Origin: Glandiceps talaboti
Taxonomy: Eukaryota > Hemichordata > Enteropneusta > Spengelidae
Length of the DNA stretch: 64,000 nt
Reading direction: 5' to 3'
Assembly: GCF_964340395.1 (NCBI RefSeq)
Contig: NC_135550.1
Span: forward strand, 25,056,676 to 25,120,675
Shown piece after piece: positions 22,219 to 33,206 of the stretch (positions are counted from its first letter, which is position 1; every line of letters starts with the position of its first letter). The notes beneath the pieces are model-generated. The model worked only from the letters and a program-made list of their open reading frames with translations, did no database searches and was not told where the DNA came from. The position numbers and the translations under genes were made by a program.

Positions 22219-22333
22219 TTAAGTGTTCTTCTGTAGCCATTCATACGCATACTCAAAGACCAACAGCATGATAGCACCACCAGGACCAAGTCGCATAATC
22301 TTTGGCACAAGTCCTTTATACAGGGCAAAATAC
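22219..22333 (-). CDS. SLC25A21: SLC25A21 exon 8 (terminal)
   Basis: Begins after TTTTCAAG and completes the split Gly codon. Encodes YFALYKGLVPKIMRLGPGG and the C-terminal helix, ending EWLQKNT and TAA at 22221-22219. Confidence 0.96.
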
Positions 22334-24865
22334 CTTGAAAAGAAACAAAGTTTGGATTGTCAAAAAACAAAAATATATTGATCGCTGAGTTTAATGACAC
22401 AATAAATGAGAGGGGTAATACTTTTAGTTTTTTCTGGTCGTGAAACTTACCTTGATATTTTGGCTCTAGTGTAATAATGTTTCAAACATTGGCAATTCAG
22501 GAAAAAAATTTCAAAATGGTGAACCTTGTTTTTAAACCATGTCAAGTTTTTAGTTTTAACTGAACTATCATTTTGAGGGTCATACAAAAACAGAAGTATC
22601 ATAAAATAGTCTTCAAATTTCTCTTTTCCAAAAATATAATTATTTTGTTAACCTCTAAATTTAAACTAACCTTTATTTGTTTGCAACCTTTCTTGAAAAA
22701 ACAAAATTCCTTACCCTTCTTCCCTGTAAACTGTTGCCATGGTAGCAAAACATGTTTTATATTTGATTTGTCCTGGGACAGGTTGTGGGCCCTGGATACG
22801 ACTCTTTGCAACATCAAATGGGATATTTACAATGGATGCCAGTGTTCCTGCTATAAGACCTATTGTAAATTTCCTGGCAAATTCTAATTTCGGATCCTGC
22901 AGAAAAATAAGAATGAATATACTGTCAAAAAAAAAAAAAATTTTGTGAGACTTTCTCTTCTTGCCCTGTGTGGCAAGACTGAAAACCACTGTGTATCCTA
23001 ACACTTTTTGTCACCAAAATAAAATGAAGGAGACTAGCAATAAGGAAATTGTAATAGTATGCTACCTTTAGCCTACCTGTAGGACTAGTGCTACTACGAT
23101 ATTTGCTATCCTAACTGACATTTTGATTTTGAATTTCCCTGTCTGTTTCTAATCTACAATCATAGCTGTGTTCCACTGGTCTAGAAAACACGCCCCATAA
23201 AACACATAACATGTGCAAAGCATTAGCATATATTTGAATAGAATACAACATACGTAATGATCTGAGTGAAGTTGAAAGGTCACATTTCCATGACAACACT
23301 TAATTATGGATTCATCATGTGACCTGATGGCATGATTTAAATATGTCTTCTTACATATTTGACCAATCACGCTTTATACAGGAATGCCATTCGAGAACAC
23401 AGATCGTAGACGAGAAAGGGACAGTGAAAATTAAAATCAAAATGTCAGTTAGGATAGCAAATAGCATTGTAGCACTAGTCCTTCAAGTCTACATGTAGTC
23501 TCGGTTATCTTGATAAAATGATTGTTTTAGATGTTTTTACTCTGACTATAAAATTTTATCTGAGCAGACTAGCAGCCATAATTCAGCTGATTAGATGAAT
23601 CGATCAAGCATCTGGTAAAATTTGGTATAAATGTGATTTTCTTTTAACAAAATATTGTACTTTAAGTATAACAATGTTCTGCCAGGTTTTCACTGTATTT
23701 TGAACTCTATTGTAAAAAAAAAGGTAAAATTTTAGGACAAAATAAATTTCCACAAAGCTAAAATCAGTAAATAGTAGACAATTTGTAACTGCATTGAAAG
23801 ATATAAATTTAAAAAAAAAAAAATAAGATTTCTAGAGACAGCACATACCTCTGCACTGGGTAGCCATCCTTTAACGTTATGATAGAAACTGAAATATAGA
23901 CAATTGAATACTCCATGTCTTCCAAGCGTTGCTGTAATTCCTAAATAGAGTCCATTCAAGCCTATGCCTCTCTCTCGGACAATAAGTCTTGCTGTTGCAT
24001 ATGCACTTCTTTGCTGCAAGCAAAACATACAACTTATGAAAGCTTTCCATAAAAGAGTTTCAGGAAATTTACATGTAGGTACAATATATCATCTCCGGTT
24101 TTGTGACTATGTAATATTTTGCTGCTATCAAAATTAGTTTTCTTTCCGAACAAGATAAACAGGGGTACAAGCCCTAGGTTAACTTCTAAGCTGTTAGCAG
24201 CTGCTTGAATACAAGTAAATCTCATTCCAAATCCCAAATTGTCTCCAATGGCCAACTACAGTCTTGTAAATTATAGTAGATCTAAGATCTGCACTTTGAA
24301 AGGTTGTTGAAGAAGAAGAGGTTTACTAAACATTCGTGAAATGTTTACTCTTTTTATACATTGAGTAAAGTTTGAAAACTCACAACAAAAGTTAAACCAA
24401 TCTTCTTGACAGAGGTTGCTGAGGTTAAAACTAGTTGGAGATATTTTGTTCCCATTTACCGCAGATTAAAGATTGAGATAATATGGACTTGTCCAGTCAT
24501 TTTTTATTAAGAATTCTTCAATCTTATAACAAATGTAATATACAGTAATAGTTTTCCGATGGCTTGATGACTGACATTTTGTGAATTCAGGCTGCTTTAA
24601 CTCACCTCTGAATATGACTGCCTTTCAGTCTGTAACTTCACCTTGACAACTTCAAAAGGATTGATAACAAGACCTTCCGTCAAACCTGCACAAAGTCCGG
24701 CTAATGTGAAAGTCTGATAAGGGTTTTCAAAAAATTAAATAACAATGTTAATGACAAATCCTCAAGATTTGCAAATGGTGAAATTTAGTCAATTATGCAC
24801 ACATGACTGACAATTATTTCACCATAAATTTGTAACTGCTCATTCTTTTTCTGTCCGTCTATCAA

Positions 24866-24963
<98 letters not shown>

Positions 24964-27900
24964 AATCATTTATGTCTCCCTTTCATATCTCTCCATCAGC
25001 ATGTCTATTTCTGTTTGTAATTTTTTATCTTTGTTTCATTTTCTTTCATTTTTTCAATGTAAAGCTATAACTATCAGCTGAACCTCGGGCATTAATTAAA
25101 AAAAAAAAAAACGAAGTACAGTCAGTTTCTTAGAACTTCCAGTCTTTTAGTCTATCATATACAGTTTGCAATAAAACTTGGATGAAAACCAACAAAAATA
25201 TAATATCATCAGATGCTGATTTCTGTAACCCCCTGACCCAGACCAAAGTTCAAGTGCTTTGGCATATTCCTCTCATAGGTGGCATTCTCTACAACACCAA
25301 TGGTCACAGTGTATCACTTACTAGAGTGTTACCAATGGTCAGAGTGTATCACTCAGTAAAACACCACCACAGTCAGAATGTATCACTTAATAGAATGCCA
25401 CCAAATTAGTGCAGGGGCATATGGGTTTTCGTGTGAAATGCATGTTAATTTTATGAAACATATATGGTTACGTTCATTATAGGACCACATATAAAAAAAT
25501 ACATGTTGACAATTTTTATCTTCAAAATTAGTCTTAGGGGGCTAAAAATAAAATGTGGCCCCAAGACCCTATTCTTAACCATTGGTTAGGCAATGAAAAC
25601 CCATGAATCCATGTGATTATAGTCAACTTCCATTGATATGGTCTTAGCAACAGCCAACAATGCCAGTATATTTTGCAAAGATAACAACATTTTTGGTTAG
25701 TCAGGCCAAAAAAATATCAAAACATGTATGAAATATGCCTATCAACAAGACCATGTCCATAGCAACAGTCAGAATATTATGTATATTGTAAAGATAACAA
25801 TAATTGGTAGGTATATGTGAGGGCAGCCTTAATTGTTTCTCATGACCCAAATGACCCTAAATGTCTTCAATTAGATGAAAAAAATTTAAATCGACGCCCT
25901 ATATGGCAGGGTTAGGAAAACCATGAGTGAATGAAAATTATTTTTTATCGCTGAAATTTGGGCAAATTCAATAAAACAAACAGTTCTAATGTTCCTTCTG
26001 ACTTTACTTGCCATTTCTAAGTCATTCAGAATGTTAAAATATGATTATGAATCGAAGTAATTTAGTACATACATTAATGATAACAAAGTGCATGTGTCAT
26101 AAAGTTTGATAATACCGTATAGCTTGTAATTTTAATGAGTTATTTGCATAATTAGTGATTTTCAGTAATTACGCTAGATGATAGATCTTAAGAATGCACT
26201 CATCCTCTGGTGTTATATGGATGTGTGAGCTGATTAAAAATATGCACTTCTGATCTCAATAGATATAATACTTAATCGATAAAATAGAGAAAATATCATT
26301 GTATACTAGTACATGTATATATTTACATGTCATACCTCTCAGTATCGAAACAATAAACGGTTCATGCATATATTCGGAACAGGTAGCCGGTGGGGTCAGC
26401 TATGAAACGGTGATGCGAAGCCCAGGGTTAGTCGAATCTCCACTAAAACTATCTCGAGCTGTAAGCCATTAATACACGTACAATTACTGAAATTTAACTA
26501 GCAAATTACAGTCTACCATCTTTGAAACAAGTGAATATATCCATCGCCCTTTTGTAATAAAACTTGGCGAATCTCATAAGCTTAAGGTGAACAGATTACA
26601 CTAACCTAGATTGTGTGGTGGTGTCTGTGGATGGTAGGCTGGTAGCCTGAATGAGAATGAATGGGTACTCTTAGGTAGGTTAGACGTGGTAACAAGGACA
26701 AAAATAGTTGACAAAACAACTACTTGAGTGGTAGACCTGATTATTTTTTTTTCAAAATTATTGTCTAGTATTAAATTGATTTTACTGGCACGAAAGAAGA
26801 GATTCAGTTGAGGTTAACTATACGAAAAGTCAAATTTACCCACCTTTACCCAACCTTTACCATACCTGTGACCCACCTAACTACCATCTCTGTCAAGGGA
26901 TAGTACGAGACAAAGTGACACTTTTGACTGTTCACAGCCCCCAGGGGAGAGGTCACCGGGGGTGAATTAAGTCAAAGGTGTCACTTCGTCTCATACTCAC
27001 CACATTTACACACCCTCTGCTAAAGATTTACCCCGGTAGAAAGACATGGTCAAATATGACTTTTCGTATAGTGATATTTAAAATGGTGGACTCTAGTGAA
27101 AGTTACAGCGGGTTAAAAATACACCAAACTCAACTTTTACAGAAGAGGATATGAACAATAAGTTCCAAAGCTACGTTTTATTTATTGATGTAGTAACTAA
27201 TGGATATGCAATATCATGTCTGGTAGCGCAGAATTTTTCTTTCGACAAGGCGTGAAGGAACAGCAATCTAAAATTTTGCCTTTATTGAAGGCATTCAGTT
27301 TAAATCTGATATAAACATATTTTTGATCAATAGCATAGTATCAATTGAATCGTTACTATACAAAGTTATGTATTCGAGTGAATAGACCCAATTATTTTTA
27401 TTCAAAACTACTGTCTAGTCTCTCACTCACGCCATTGCGTCGTATGCATTGTCTACGTTTCTACTAGTATAGCTATTTGGTTGGAGTTACATGTCAATTC
27501 AAGGGAACAATATGAATAGATGTGTTCTCCGCTGTTACATTTGATTACGTTATTTCATCGAAATTCTACAATAAAACAGGATAAAGGACAATGTAGCATA
27601 AAATAAAGATGATAAATTCAGTATCTGAAAAATATCTTTTCTAATATTTCAAAGGAACAACATGAATATATACATATTTAGTTTAGTTATTCAGCATGAA
27701 GGCACTCTTATATTCGATTACGCAACGAACTTCCTCTTGGTCAGTCATGAATAAAGGTTGAAAGTAACAGCAGAGACACATTCTAATGTACCACCCAACC
27801 CCAACCACCAACCCACCAGAAAATAGTATCTTAAATCAATTTTTATTGCATTGTTAGCCATCATTCCAAGTGTTTTATTACTCAAATAAAATCTGACATT

Positions 27901-30900
27901 CAAATCCTCAACATAAACAACATGGAATGTACCCTTCTACATCTTTTGGTAATTCTCATACACAAATAACCTTTATTGCTGGGAATAAGTAGTCACATGC
28001 CAACTTGATGACTAAGTCTATCTCATTTTGACACCATTGCAAAGTGGGAAATTAATGAGCACTCATGAAATGCCTTTAACAATGATTCATTTACTTTTTA
28101 ACATGATATTTCTACAAAAATAGAGGGAGAACTGAATACAGAACAAATAACAAAAACGTTCTAAAGTAGCTGCCATATTGACTTTTTCCATTGCTCTAGA
28201 ATGTATCTCAATTGGTCAAAAGTGGGGGTGAAACATTCTGAAGGTTTCTAAAATGTGTTTTACTGAGTGGTGTTTCTTTTCTATCTAATATTTGCAGGAG
28301 GTCCAATTTATGTAACTTGTATGCTAATATTGAGGTAAAATTTCAAATTTTGTGTAGACCTAAACTTGGACTCTATATCCTGTGTAGAATGTACCTGTCC
28401 AGCATTCAATACTACATGTGTAGATACATATTAAAACTATTTTTAATATATTTTTATATAATTTAAATATTTTTAATGTGTGTATGTACACTTGATAACA
28501 AGCGACTTCTGTCGTTTAGATTTCAAAATCAGTTCAAGAGATTTCGAAAAGGATCGTACACAAGCGGAGTTGCTAAACTACAAACTCCACGATCACATCT
28601 GTTGTAAGTATTCATTGCAGATTTGAATGTCGTGTACTAGTATATGTTTTGTTGTATTGTCATGTGTGTTGGCGATTTTTTGCCCAAAAGTCAAAATATA
28701 ATCTATACACTGAAAGTTTATTTTTAGGACCAGACAGACTATTACGTTGCATTATATAAGCTTACACTCAAATGTTATGTTACAACATGACAGACTTTTA
28801 CTTGCACAGACGAACCGATAAAAAATAAACCTGAAGCATCATACATAATATGCAAATGATATGCAAATAAATAAGCCAGAATTTATAATATTGTGATTAA
28901 AATGCAAAATTATACAACAGTCTACAAGTTTATCGTCTACAGGATGCCCATAAAGTACATTTATACAGATATAAAGCAATCGTACAGTTCACATATTTTA
29001 ATTTGCCATCAATATACAGAAAAACCATGATTTTACATCATTTATGAAATTGCTGCAAAAATTACCCTTAATATTGAAATAAAAATTGCCAACATATATT
29101 TTTTAATTGCTCAGATGATGGGGAACACAATGATATATGTTGTCAAAAATTAAGATGAATTTCACACGAAACCCAAAAATCTGCCATATGCCATATGAGT
29201 GTGGTGATTTTGCAGTTCAGTAGTTCATTCTATTTTCAAGGTTCTACACAATAATTTGAAGAAAAAAAACATTCAAGTAAACAAAGGCTACCATTTTAAA
29301 ATGATTTTCAATCAATCAATTTTGGTTGCAAAATAAATTCCTCGACATTCTGTAAGAAGAGTTTTAGATATGATGGCTAAACAATTTATCGAGGTTGAAT
29401 AAAGTCAATAATAATAATAATTAATAATCTCAAGTTATACTTACCAAGACCGTTGGTGTCGGGGAACCAAATAAAAACATCTTTTTATACTGTTCAAAAG
29501 TGAAAAATTTAACAGCTCTCTTCGGTGTCTCTGCCATAAGTGGTGGAAGTATACCTTTGTAAAAGGATAACAATCTGTCCACAAAAAAGAAAATTTTACA
29601 TTTTTTTAAAGGTAGTACAATATGAATATTTCACTTCTGTGATTGAATCAAACTGTATTTTTGTATATGAGTACATGTACATTTGATTCTTCCACTGGTT
29701 TTCTTAGTTTTCAAAGCGTTACTTTGAAGTTTTATACAATTTATTTTTCACATAACTGTTATTATTTAACATTCTGTCAACTATACATCCAATATCTTTT
29801 GATATAGGTTATTATGACAATCTCAAAGAATAGTAAACTCAGCAAAAGACTCAAACTGTAACGTTTTGCATAAAATGGTTCCACTCAATAACGCTAATTA
29901 TCTTAGCTTTTGAACTGTTCTTTGTATATCAATATTTTCACATGACCAAACACTCAAAGAAAGGTTCAACCATAGAAATATGTATATCATATCAAAATTT
30001 CTCAAAACCCCATATATTCCTGGTTTACCATTACATGTAACAGTCAACTACAACAAATCTCTGAAATAAATTACACATAAGTGCATAATTTATAGTGTAT
30101 GTAGTTCACAGTACAATTTGCAAGTTTTTGACTTTTCATTCATTGACGATCAATGACAAATTCACATTGTTGTGTCAAAATTCTTGATTAACAAATTCTA
30201 TGATTGTCCTACTCATGAAACAGTAAAGGGCATGGTGTAAGGGTCATAGTGTAAGGGTCATAGTGTAGAAGACTTAGAAAATGAAGATATACTAGTATTT
30301 GACTTAATCACATTTATGTTATCAAAGCTCAAATAGCTGTAACTGAGACCTGCACTCTCTTCAATAATATCCCTAAATGCCACCCTGATTGTATAACTAG
30401 TAAAACCTCACAGTCACAAAACTTGAGAAAAGACTTACCTTGTTTTCACCAAGTCCAATGGATGCATAAGACTTACTTCTACCATCCCTATTTTCAGAAG
30501 TTTTTTTCTCTTTTCAACTACTATTTTTGTTGCAGTTTAAGCGAATAGTAAGATTACTAAGTGATATCACACTCTAACTGCATCCCAAAATCATTTAAAA
30601 ATATAAAATCTTACCCCTCACTTCTGTAAATTCTTCTAAAACAATCAGCCAGTGATTTATACCTATGGGGATCATCTGCACCACGTTGAACTTGAAATCT
30701 ATCCATAAATCAATATAGTAGACAGTAAAATTGCAGATATGTGTAGATGAAGAAAATACAAATATTCAATTGATACATGCACATTTAAAAATTTGATCCT
30801 TGACTAAACTTTTAATTGTATGAAATATTGTTAATTTAGCTAGGAAATTGTGTTTTCACATGTAACATTTCTGTTATAAGTTTTGTGACTATATGCCCTA

Positions 30901-32674
30901 TATTATACCATACACATTGATGATACTAGAATTCAGAAACTACCATACATAAATCAGATACAAACACATAATACACAAGACTCAATTATGCACAAAATTT
31001 ATAGTCTCCAGGAACCAACTTCAGACCAGACACTTGCAGCATTTTTTTCATATAGAAAACATTAATTAAAGTTTAGTCTTTGATGTTAACTATGGTTAAT
31101 TCATATGCTAATGATTGAACAATATGATGTCAGTTGTCTTTGGACTGATCATGGAGGTATACCTTCATGGACTAAATGAAGAACATATTGCTAACAAGAC
31201 AATAAAAGGTGGTAATATGGATAGAGAAATGGGTATCAGTATTCATTTGAGATGTATAATTTAAAAACAAATTTTTTATATTTTCCTTCTTGAAAAGATA
31301 ATGTGAAATATGAAACAACACAATCTGTCAAGTTTGTAACTCAAAAACAAAAATAAAAAAAAACTAAAGCTGCATAAAATGTGTAGGCACAGAAAGTGAT
31401 ATACAAATAAATTGGTTAAACACAAGTAATCAGTGTGTCAACACAAATCTAGTCTGTACATGCAGCTACTGCTTGTCCATATATTGAAATGTCACTATAC
31501 ATAAACAGTTTGATTACTTGTGACTACCATGCAGTGATTAATTGCATTTACACAGTTTGACTGTACAAATCAATTCCTGATATACATATGATAAAATTGT
31601 TATGCATTTTTAAAAGTTATTCTTTTGTCTATTGCCTTTTGTTAGAAGTACGTCATTGAATATCTATATTCATTTTAGTTCTATTTCACTTTTTTTTCCA
31701 TTTATGAACTGAATCTAAATAATAATTAGGATTAACATCTTGGTATAAAAATAGTTGTTTCGCAGATCTAGAGGAAAAGTTTGTCCAGATCAGAATCAAA
31801 GAGCGATTCCCATGTAATCCTTATTAAGATAACCCTAATGTGATGACCTGGGATTGAAACATGGCACTCTCTTCAATAATATCCCTAAATGCCACCCTGA
31901 TTGTTTAACTAGTAAAACCTCACAAAACATGAGAAAAGACTTACCTTGTTTTCACCAAGTCCAGTGGATGCATAAGACTTACTTCTACCATCCCTATTAG
32001 ATTAAGTGTAAAATAATAAAATATTTTTTGCAATCCTTTAGTTATAGAAGTAACATATTAAAATATTGACTCTGGGCTGATTTATTTAGATCACGACCCT
32101 TGATATACAACTTTTTAATAACTGACATATATTTGTGACCCCGTCTTGTAGTTACCAAGGTCTGAATAATTGCATTGTCATACCCTACCCCAGCTGCAAT
32201 AATTGTAGCGTTTGGCTGCGGTTTTGAGGGTTTTTTCGTCCGTTTTGGCGACTTTTTACGGTCGTTTTTACCTAAACGTTAGGTGCGGGTTAAACACCAA
32301 AACTTAAAAAGTCGCCAAAACAGATGAAAAAACCCTCAAAATCGCAGCAAAACACTACAATTATTGCAGCTAATCCGACCCATAAAATTCAAAATGACAA
32401 CAACTTTACGAATATTACGGATTTCAGATTTCTCACAACGAACACATGTACATCATGTATAGGACACAGTAATAACTTGCTTTTACCATAGATTTATTAG
32501 GGTCTCTCCTATATTACCTTCATGCTTTCTGAGACTATATGAACTACATTACGGGGGCTATACTCTGTTCATGATCATGCTCTGCCGATCCGTTTCACAG
32601 CTGTGTACGTACGTACCTGCGAGTCCGCCCGCAGCTAGCTGCTGGGCGGCTTGTTTTGCTTTGCTCTGTGTCAT
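22219..32674 (-). CDS. SLC25A21: SLC25A21, mitochondrial 2-oxodicarboxylate carrier (whole gene, coding span)
   Basis: Eight coding exons on the minus strand: 32617-32674, 31945-31993, 30615-30698, 29445-29574, 24606-24713, 23849-24013, 22715-22896 and 22219-22333. They sum to 891 nt, 296 residues plus stop (human 299). All junctions are GT-AG and phases agree throughout. The protein is a six-helix inner-membrane carrier exchanging 2-oxoadipate and related dicarboxylates for 2-oxoglutarate, serving lysine and tryptophan breakdown. The three carrier repeats are visible: MHPLDLVKTR (27-36), NPFEVVKVK (125-133, with Glu in place of Asp as in the human protein) and IPFDVAKSR (223-231). RIQGPQPVPG, TATLGRHGVFN and KIMRLGPGG are diagnostic of this subfamily. 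The start ATG gives a short polar N-terminus like the vertebrate protein. The largest intron (24714-29444) has no other gene. A displaced extra copy of exon 2 lies in intron 3. Confidence 0.96.
22715..22896 (-). CDS. SLC25A21: SLC25A21 exon 7
   Basis: Acceptor TTTTTCTGCAG, donor GTAAGG. Encodes residues 199-258 plus two bases, including the third carrier signature IPFDVAKSR and the RIQGPQPVPG hallmark. Confidence 0.97.
23079..23482. mobile_element. inverted-repeat element in SLC25A21 intron 6
   Basis: Arms of about 78 bp at 23079-23157 and 23406-23482 are inverse copies sharing AGGACTAGTGCTAC, TTTGCTATCCTAACTGACAT and TTTTGATTTT. The ~250-bp middle is unrelated, AT-rich and non-coding. A foldback or long-TIR MITE. 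Confidence 0.75.
23849..24013 (-). CDS. SLC25A21: SLC25A21 exon 6
   Basis: Exactly 55 codons, starting and ending on codon boundaries (acceptor TTGCTTGCAG, donor GTATGT). Encodes QRSAYATAR through GWLPSAE with the TATLGRHGVFN motif. Confidence 0.96.
24606..24713 (-). CDS. SLC25A21: SLC25A21 exon 5
   Basis: Exactly 36 codons (acceptor TTATCAG, donor GTGAGT). Encodes TFTLAGLCAGLTEG and the second signature NPFEVVKVK. Confidence 0.96.
24874..24961. repeat. (AT)n microsatellite
   Basis: An almost uninterrupted run of TA dinucleotides of about 88 bp. Confidence 0.98.
26817..27072. mobile_element. 256-bp MITE in SLC25A21 intron 4
   Basis: Terminal inverted repeats ACTATACGAAAAGTCA (26817-26832) and TGACTTTTCGTATAGT (27057-27072) are perfect over 16 bp. 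A second internal inverted pair (ACGAGACAAAGTGACAC and GTGTCACTTCGTCTCAT) makes a nested hairpin. It has no coding capacity. Confidence 0.82.
29445..29574 (-). CDS. SLC25A21: SLC25A21 exon 4
   Basis: 130 nt (acceptor TGTGGACAG, donor GTAAGT). Completes the split Gly codon and encodes SFYKGILPPLMAETPKRAVK and FFTFEQYKK, very close to the vertebrate carrier. Confidence 0.97.
30439..30487 (-). pseudogene. displaced duplicate of SLC25A21 exon 2 in intron 3
   Basis: Part of a ~135-bp block (about 30354-30488) duplicated from 31864-31998, including exon 2, its donor GTAAGT and ~80 bp of downstream intron. The exon copy differs by one silent base in the coding part. It now lies after exon 3 in transcription order. 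Splicing exon 3 to it would shift the frame. Skipping exon 3 (exon 1 to this copy to exon 4) would keep frame but lose 28 residues of the first loop. The duplicated block ends exactly at the 3' splice site region, so the copy has a new upstream tract. Probably silent or a minor poison exon. Confidence 0.85.
30615..30698 (-). CDS. SLC25A21: SLC25A21 exon 3
   Basis: 84 nt (acceptor TATGGATAG, donor GTAAGA-type). Completes Arg36, then encodes FQVQRGADDPHRYKSLADC, the matrix loop of repeat 1. Entry and exit phases are both 2, so it could be skipped without a frame change. Confidence 0.95.
31945..31993 (-). CDS. SLC25A21: SLC25A21 exon 2
   Basis: 49 nt. Encodes the first carrier signature MVEVSLMHPLDLVKT with split codons at both ends. 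Acceptor TAATCTAATAG has a weak pyrimidine tract; donor GTAAGT. A near-identical copy lies at 30439-30487. Confidence 0.94.
32192..32371. mobile_element. 180-bp palindromic MITE in SLC25A21 intron 1
   Basis: AGCTGCAATAATTGTAG (32192-32208) is perfectly matched by CTACAATTATTGCAGCT (32355-32371). The arms continue inward (GGTTTTGAGGGTTTTTTC and GTTTTGGCGACTTTTTA with their complements) leaving a loop of about 40 bp. Some arm differences are C-to-T or G-to-A type, as expected for ageing methylated DNA. Confidence 0.8.
32617..32674 (-). CDS. SLC25A21: SLC25A21 exon 1 (start codon)
   Basis: ATG at 32674-32672, then MTQSKAKQAAQQLAAGGLAG running into the exon 2 codons, matching the vertebrate AGGSAG start of helix 1. 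Donor GTACGT. A 188-codon plus-strand frame across this exon is its antisense shadow. Confidence 0.93.
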
Positions 32675-33027
32675 TCTGTCGCACGATATTCCGACGATCA
32701 AGGCATCACCAATGATGAGGATTACTTGTTATTTTTTCGTGAGTCTGATCGCAAGATCAGCCGGCCACGTGATTGATATAGGACGAGGACGTTCAGAGGT
32801 TATAGGTCATCAAATGTCCCTCATTTACATATCTTGTCACTTTACCTGCCATTCCTCTTTTTTTTTCAAAAAAGAACAACAAATCTCATTTGTTTTAGAA
32901 TCAAGTCTTCTTACAGTGTTGTGCCTGATCACAACTGGTTTTATGACTCAGAACTGTAAACACCAGTCGAGTTCAGCGGGTATTACTTTACCCATAATGC
33001 AACATCTCCCCAAGCTAAACGTCGAAA
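32675..33027. promoter_or_regulatory. bidirectional promoter between SLC25A21 and MIPOL1
   Basis: Only 353 bp separate the two start codons, which face away from each other. Visible motifs: E-box CACGTG at 32766-32771, AP-1-like TGACTCA at 32944-32950, and TTACCCATAATGCAAC at 32988-33003, which fits the ZNF143/Staf consensus except at one position. AAAATGGCGG, a YY1-like site, overlaps the MIPOL1 ATG (33025-33034). There is no TATA box. This is typical of a housekeeping-type divergent promoter, and the human genes are also divergent. Confidence 0.75.
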
Positions 33028-33206
33028 ATGGCGGAGCAACAGACGCCAAGAGAGCGTACCGACCACAAAAACAAACCAACTCCTCGGCGAAGCCCAAGAA
33101 CAGACATGCTACCTCGGTCAGAACAAAGGCGAATTGAAAAAATTCATGCAAAAGTAGACGAAACCAAGGAAACTATCGATGGTCTCAGGAAACGATTGTA
33201 CGAAAA
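33028..33206 (+). CDS. MIPOL1: MIPOL1 exon 1
   Basis: Starts at AAAATGGCGG. Encodes a basic, Pro/Arg-rich start, then LPRSEQRRIEKIHAKVDETK, helical in character. Ends in phase 2 at donor GTAAGT. Confidence 0.88.

Larger units (their letters stand above)
24714..29444 (-). other. SLC25A21: SLC25A21 intron 4
   Basis: 4.7 kb with no recognisable exon of another gene. It contains an (AT)n run (24874-24961), a diverged ~50-bp tandem repeat around GTATCACT (25290-25405) and a MITE (26817-27072). Introns of this gene are known hosts of Pax9-region regulatory elements in vertebrates, but I can point to no specific conserved element here by eye. Confidence 0.8.

Noticed and set aside
22711-23004. Minus-strand frame extending upstream of SLC25A21 exon 7
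   Set aside because: The part before the CTGCAG acceptor is intronic; only 22715-22896 matches the carrier.
26385-26460. Possible tRNA or tRNA-derived SINE around GGGTTAGTCGAATCTC
   Set aside because: It resembles a B-box only loosely, and no cloverleaf or A-box at the right distance can be drawn.
30439-31993. Mutually exclusive exon 2 pair in SLC25A21
   Set aside because: The copies are separated by exon 3, so they are not in the side-by-side arrangement of mutually exclusive exons.
32571-33137. 188-codon plus-strand frame
   Set aside because: It is antisense to SLC25A21 exon 1 and runs through the promoter into MIPOL1 exon 1 in another frame; no domain recognised.
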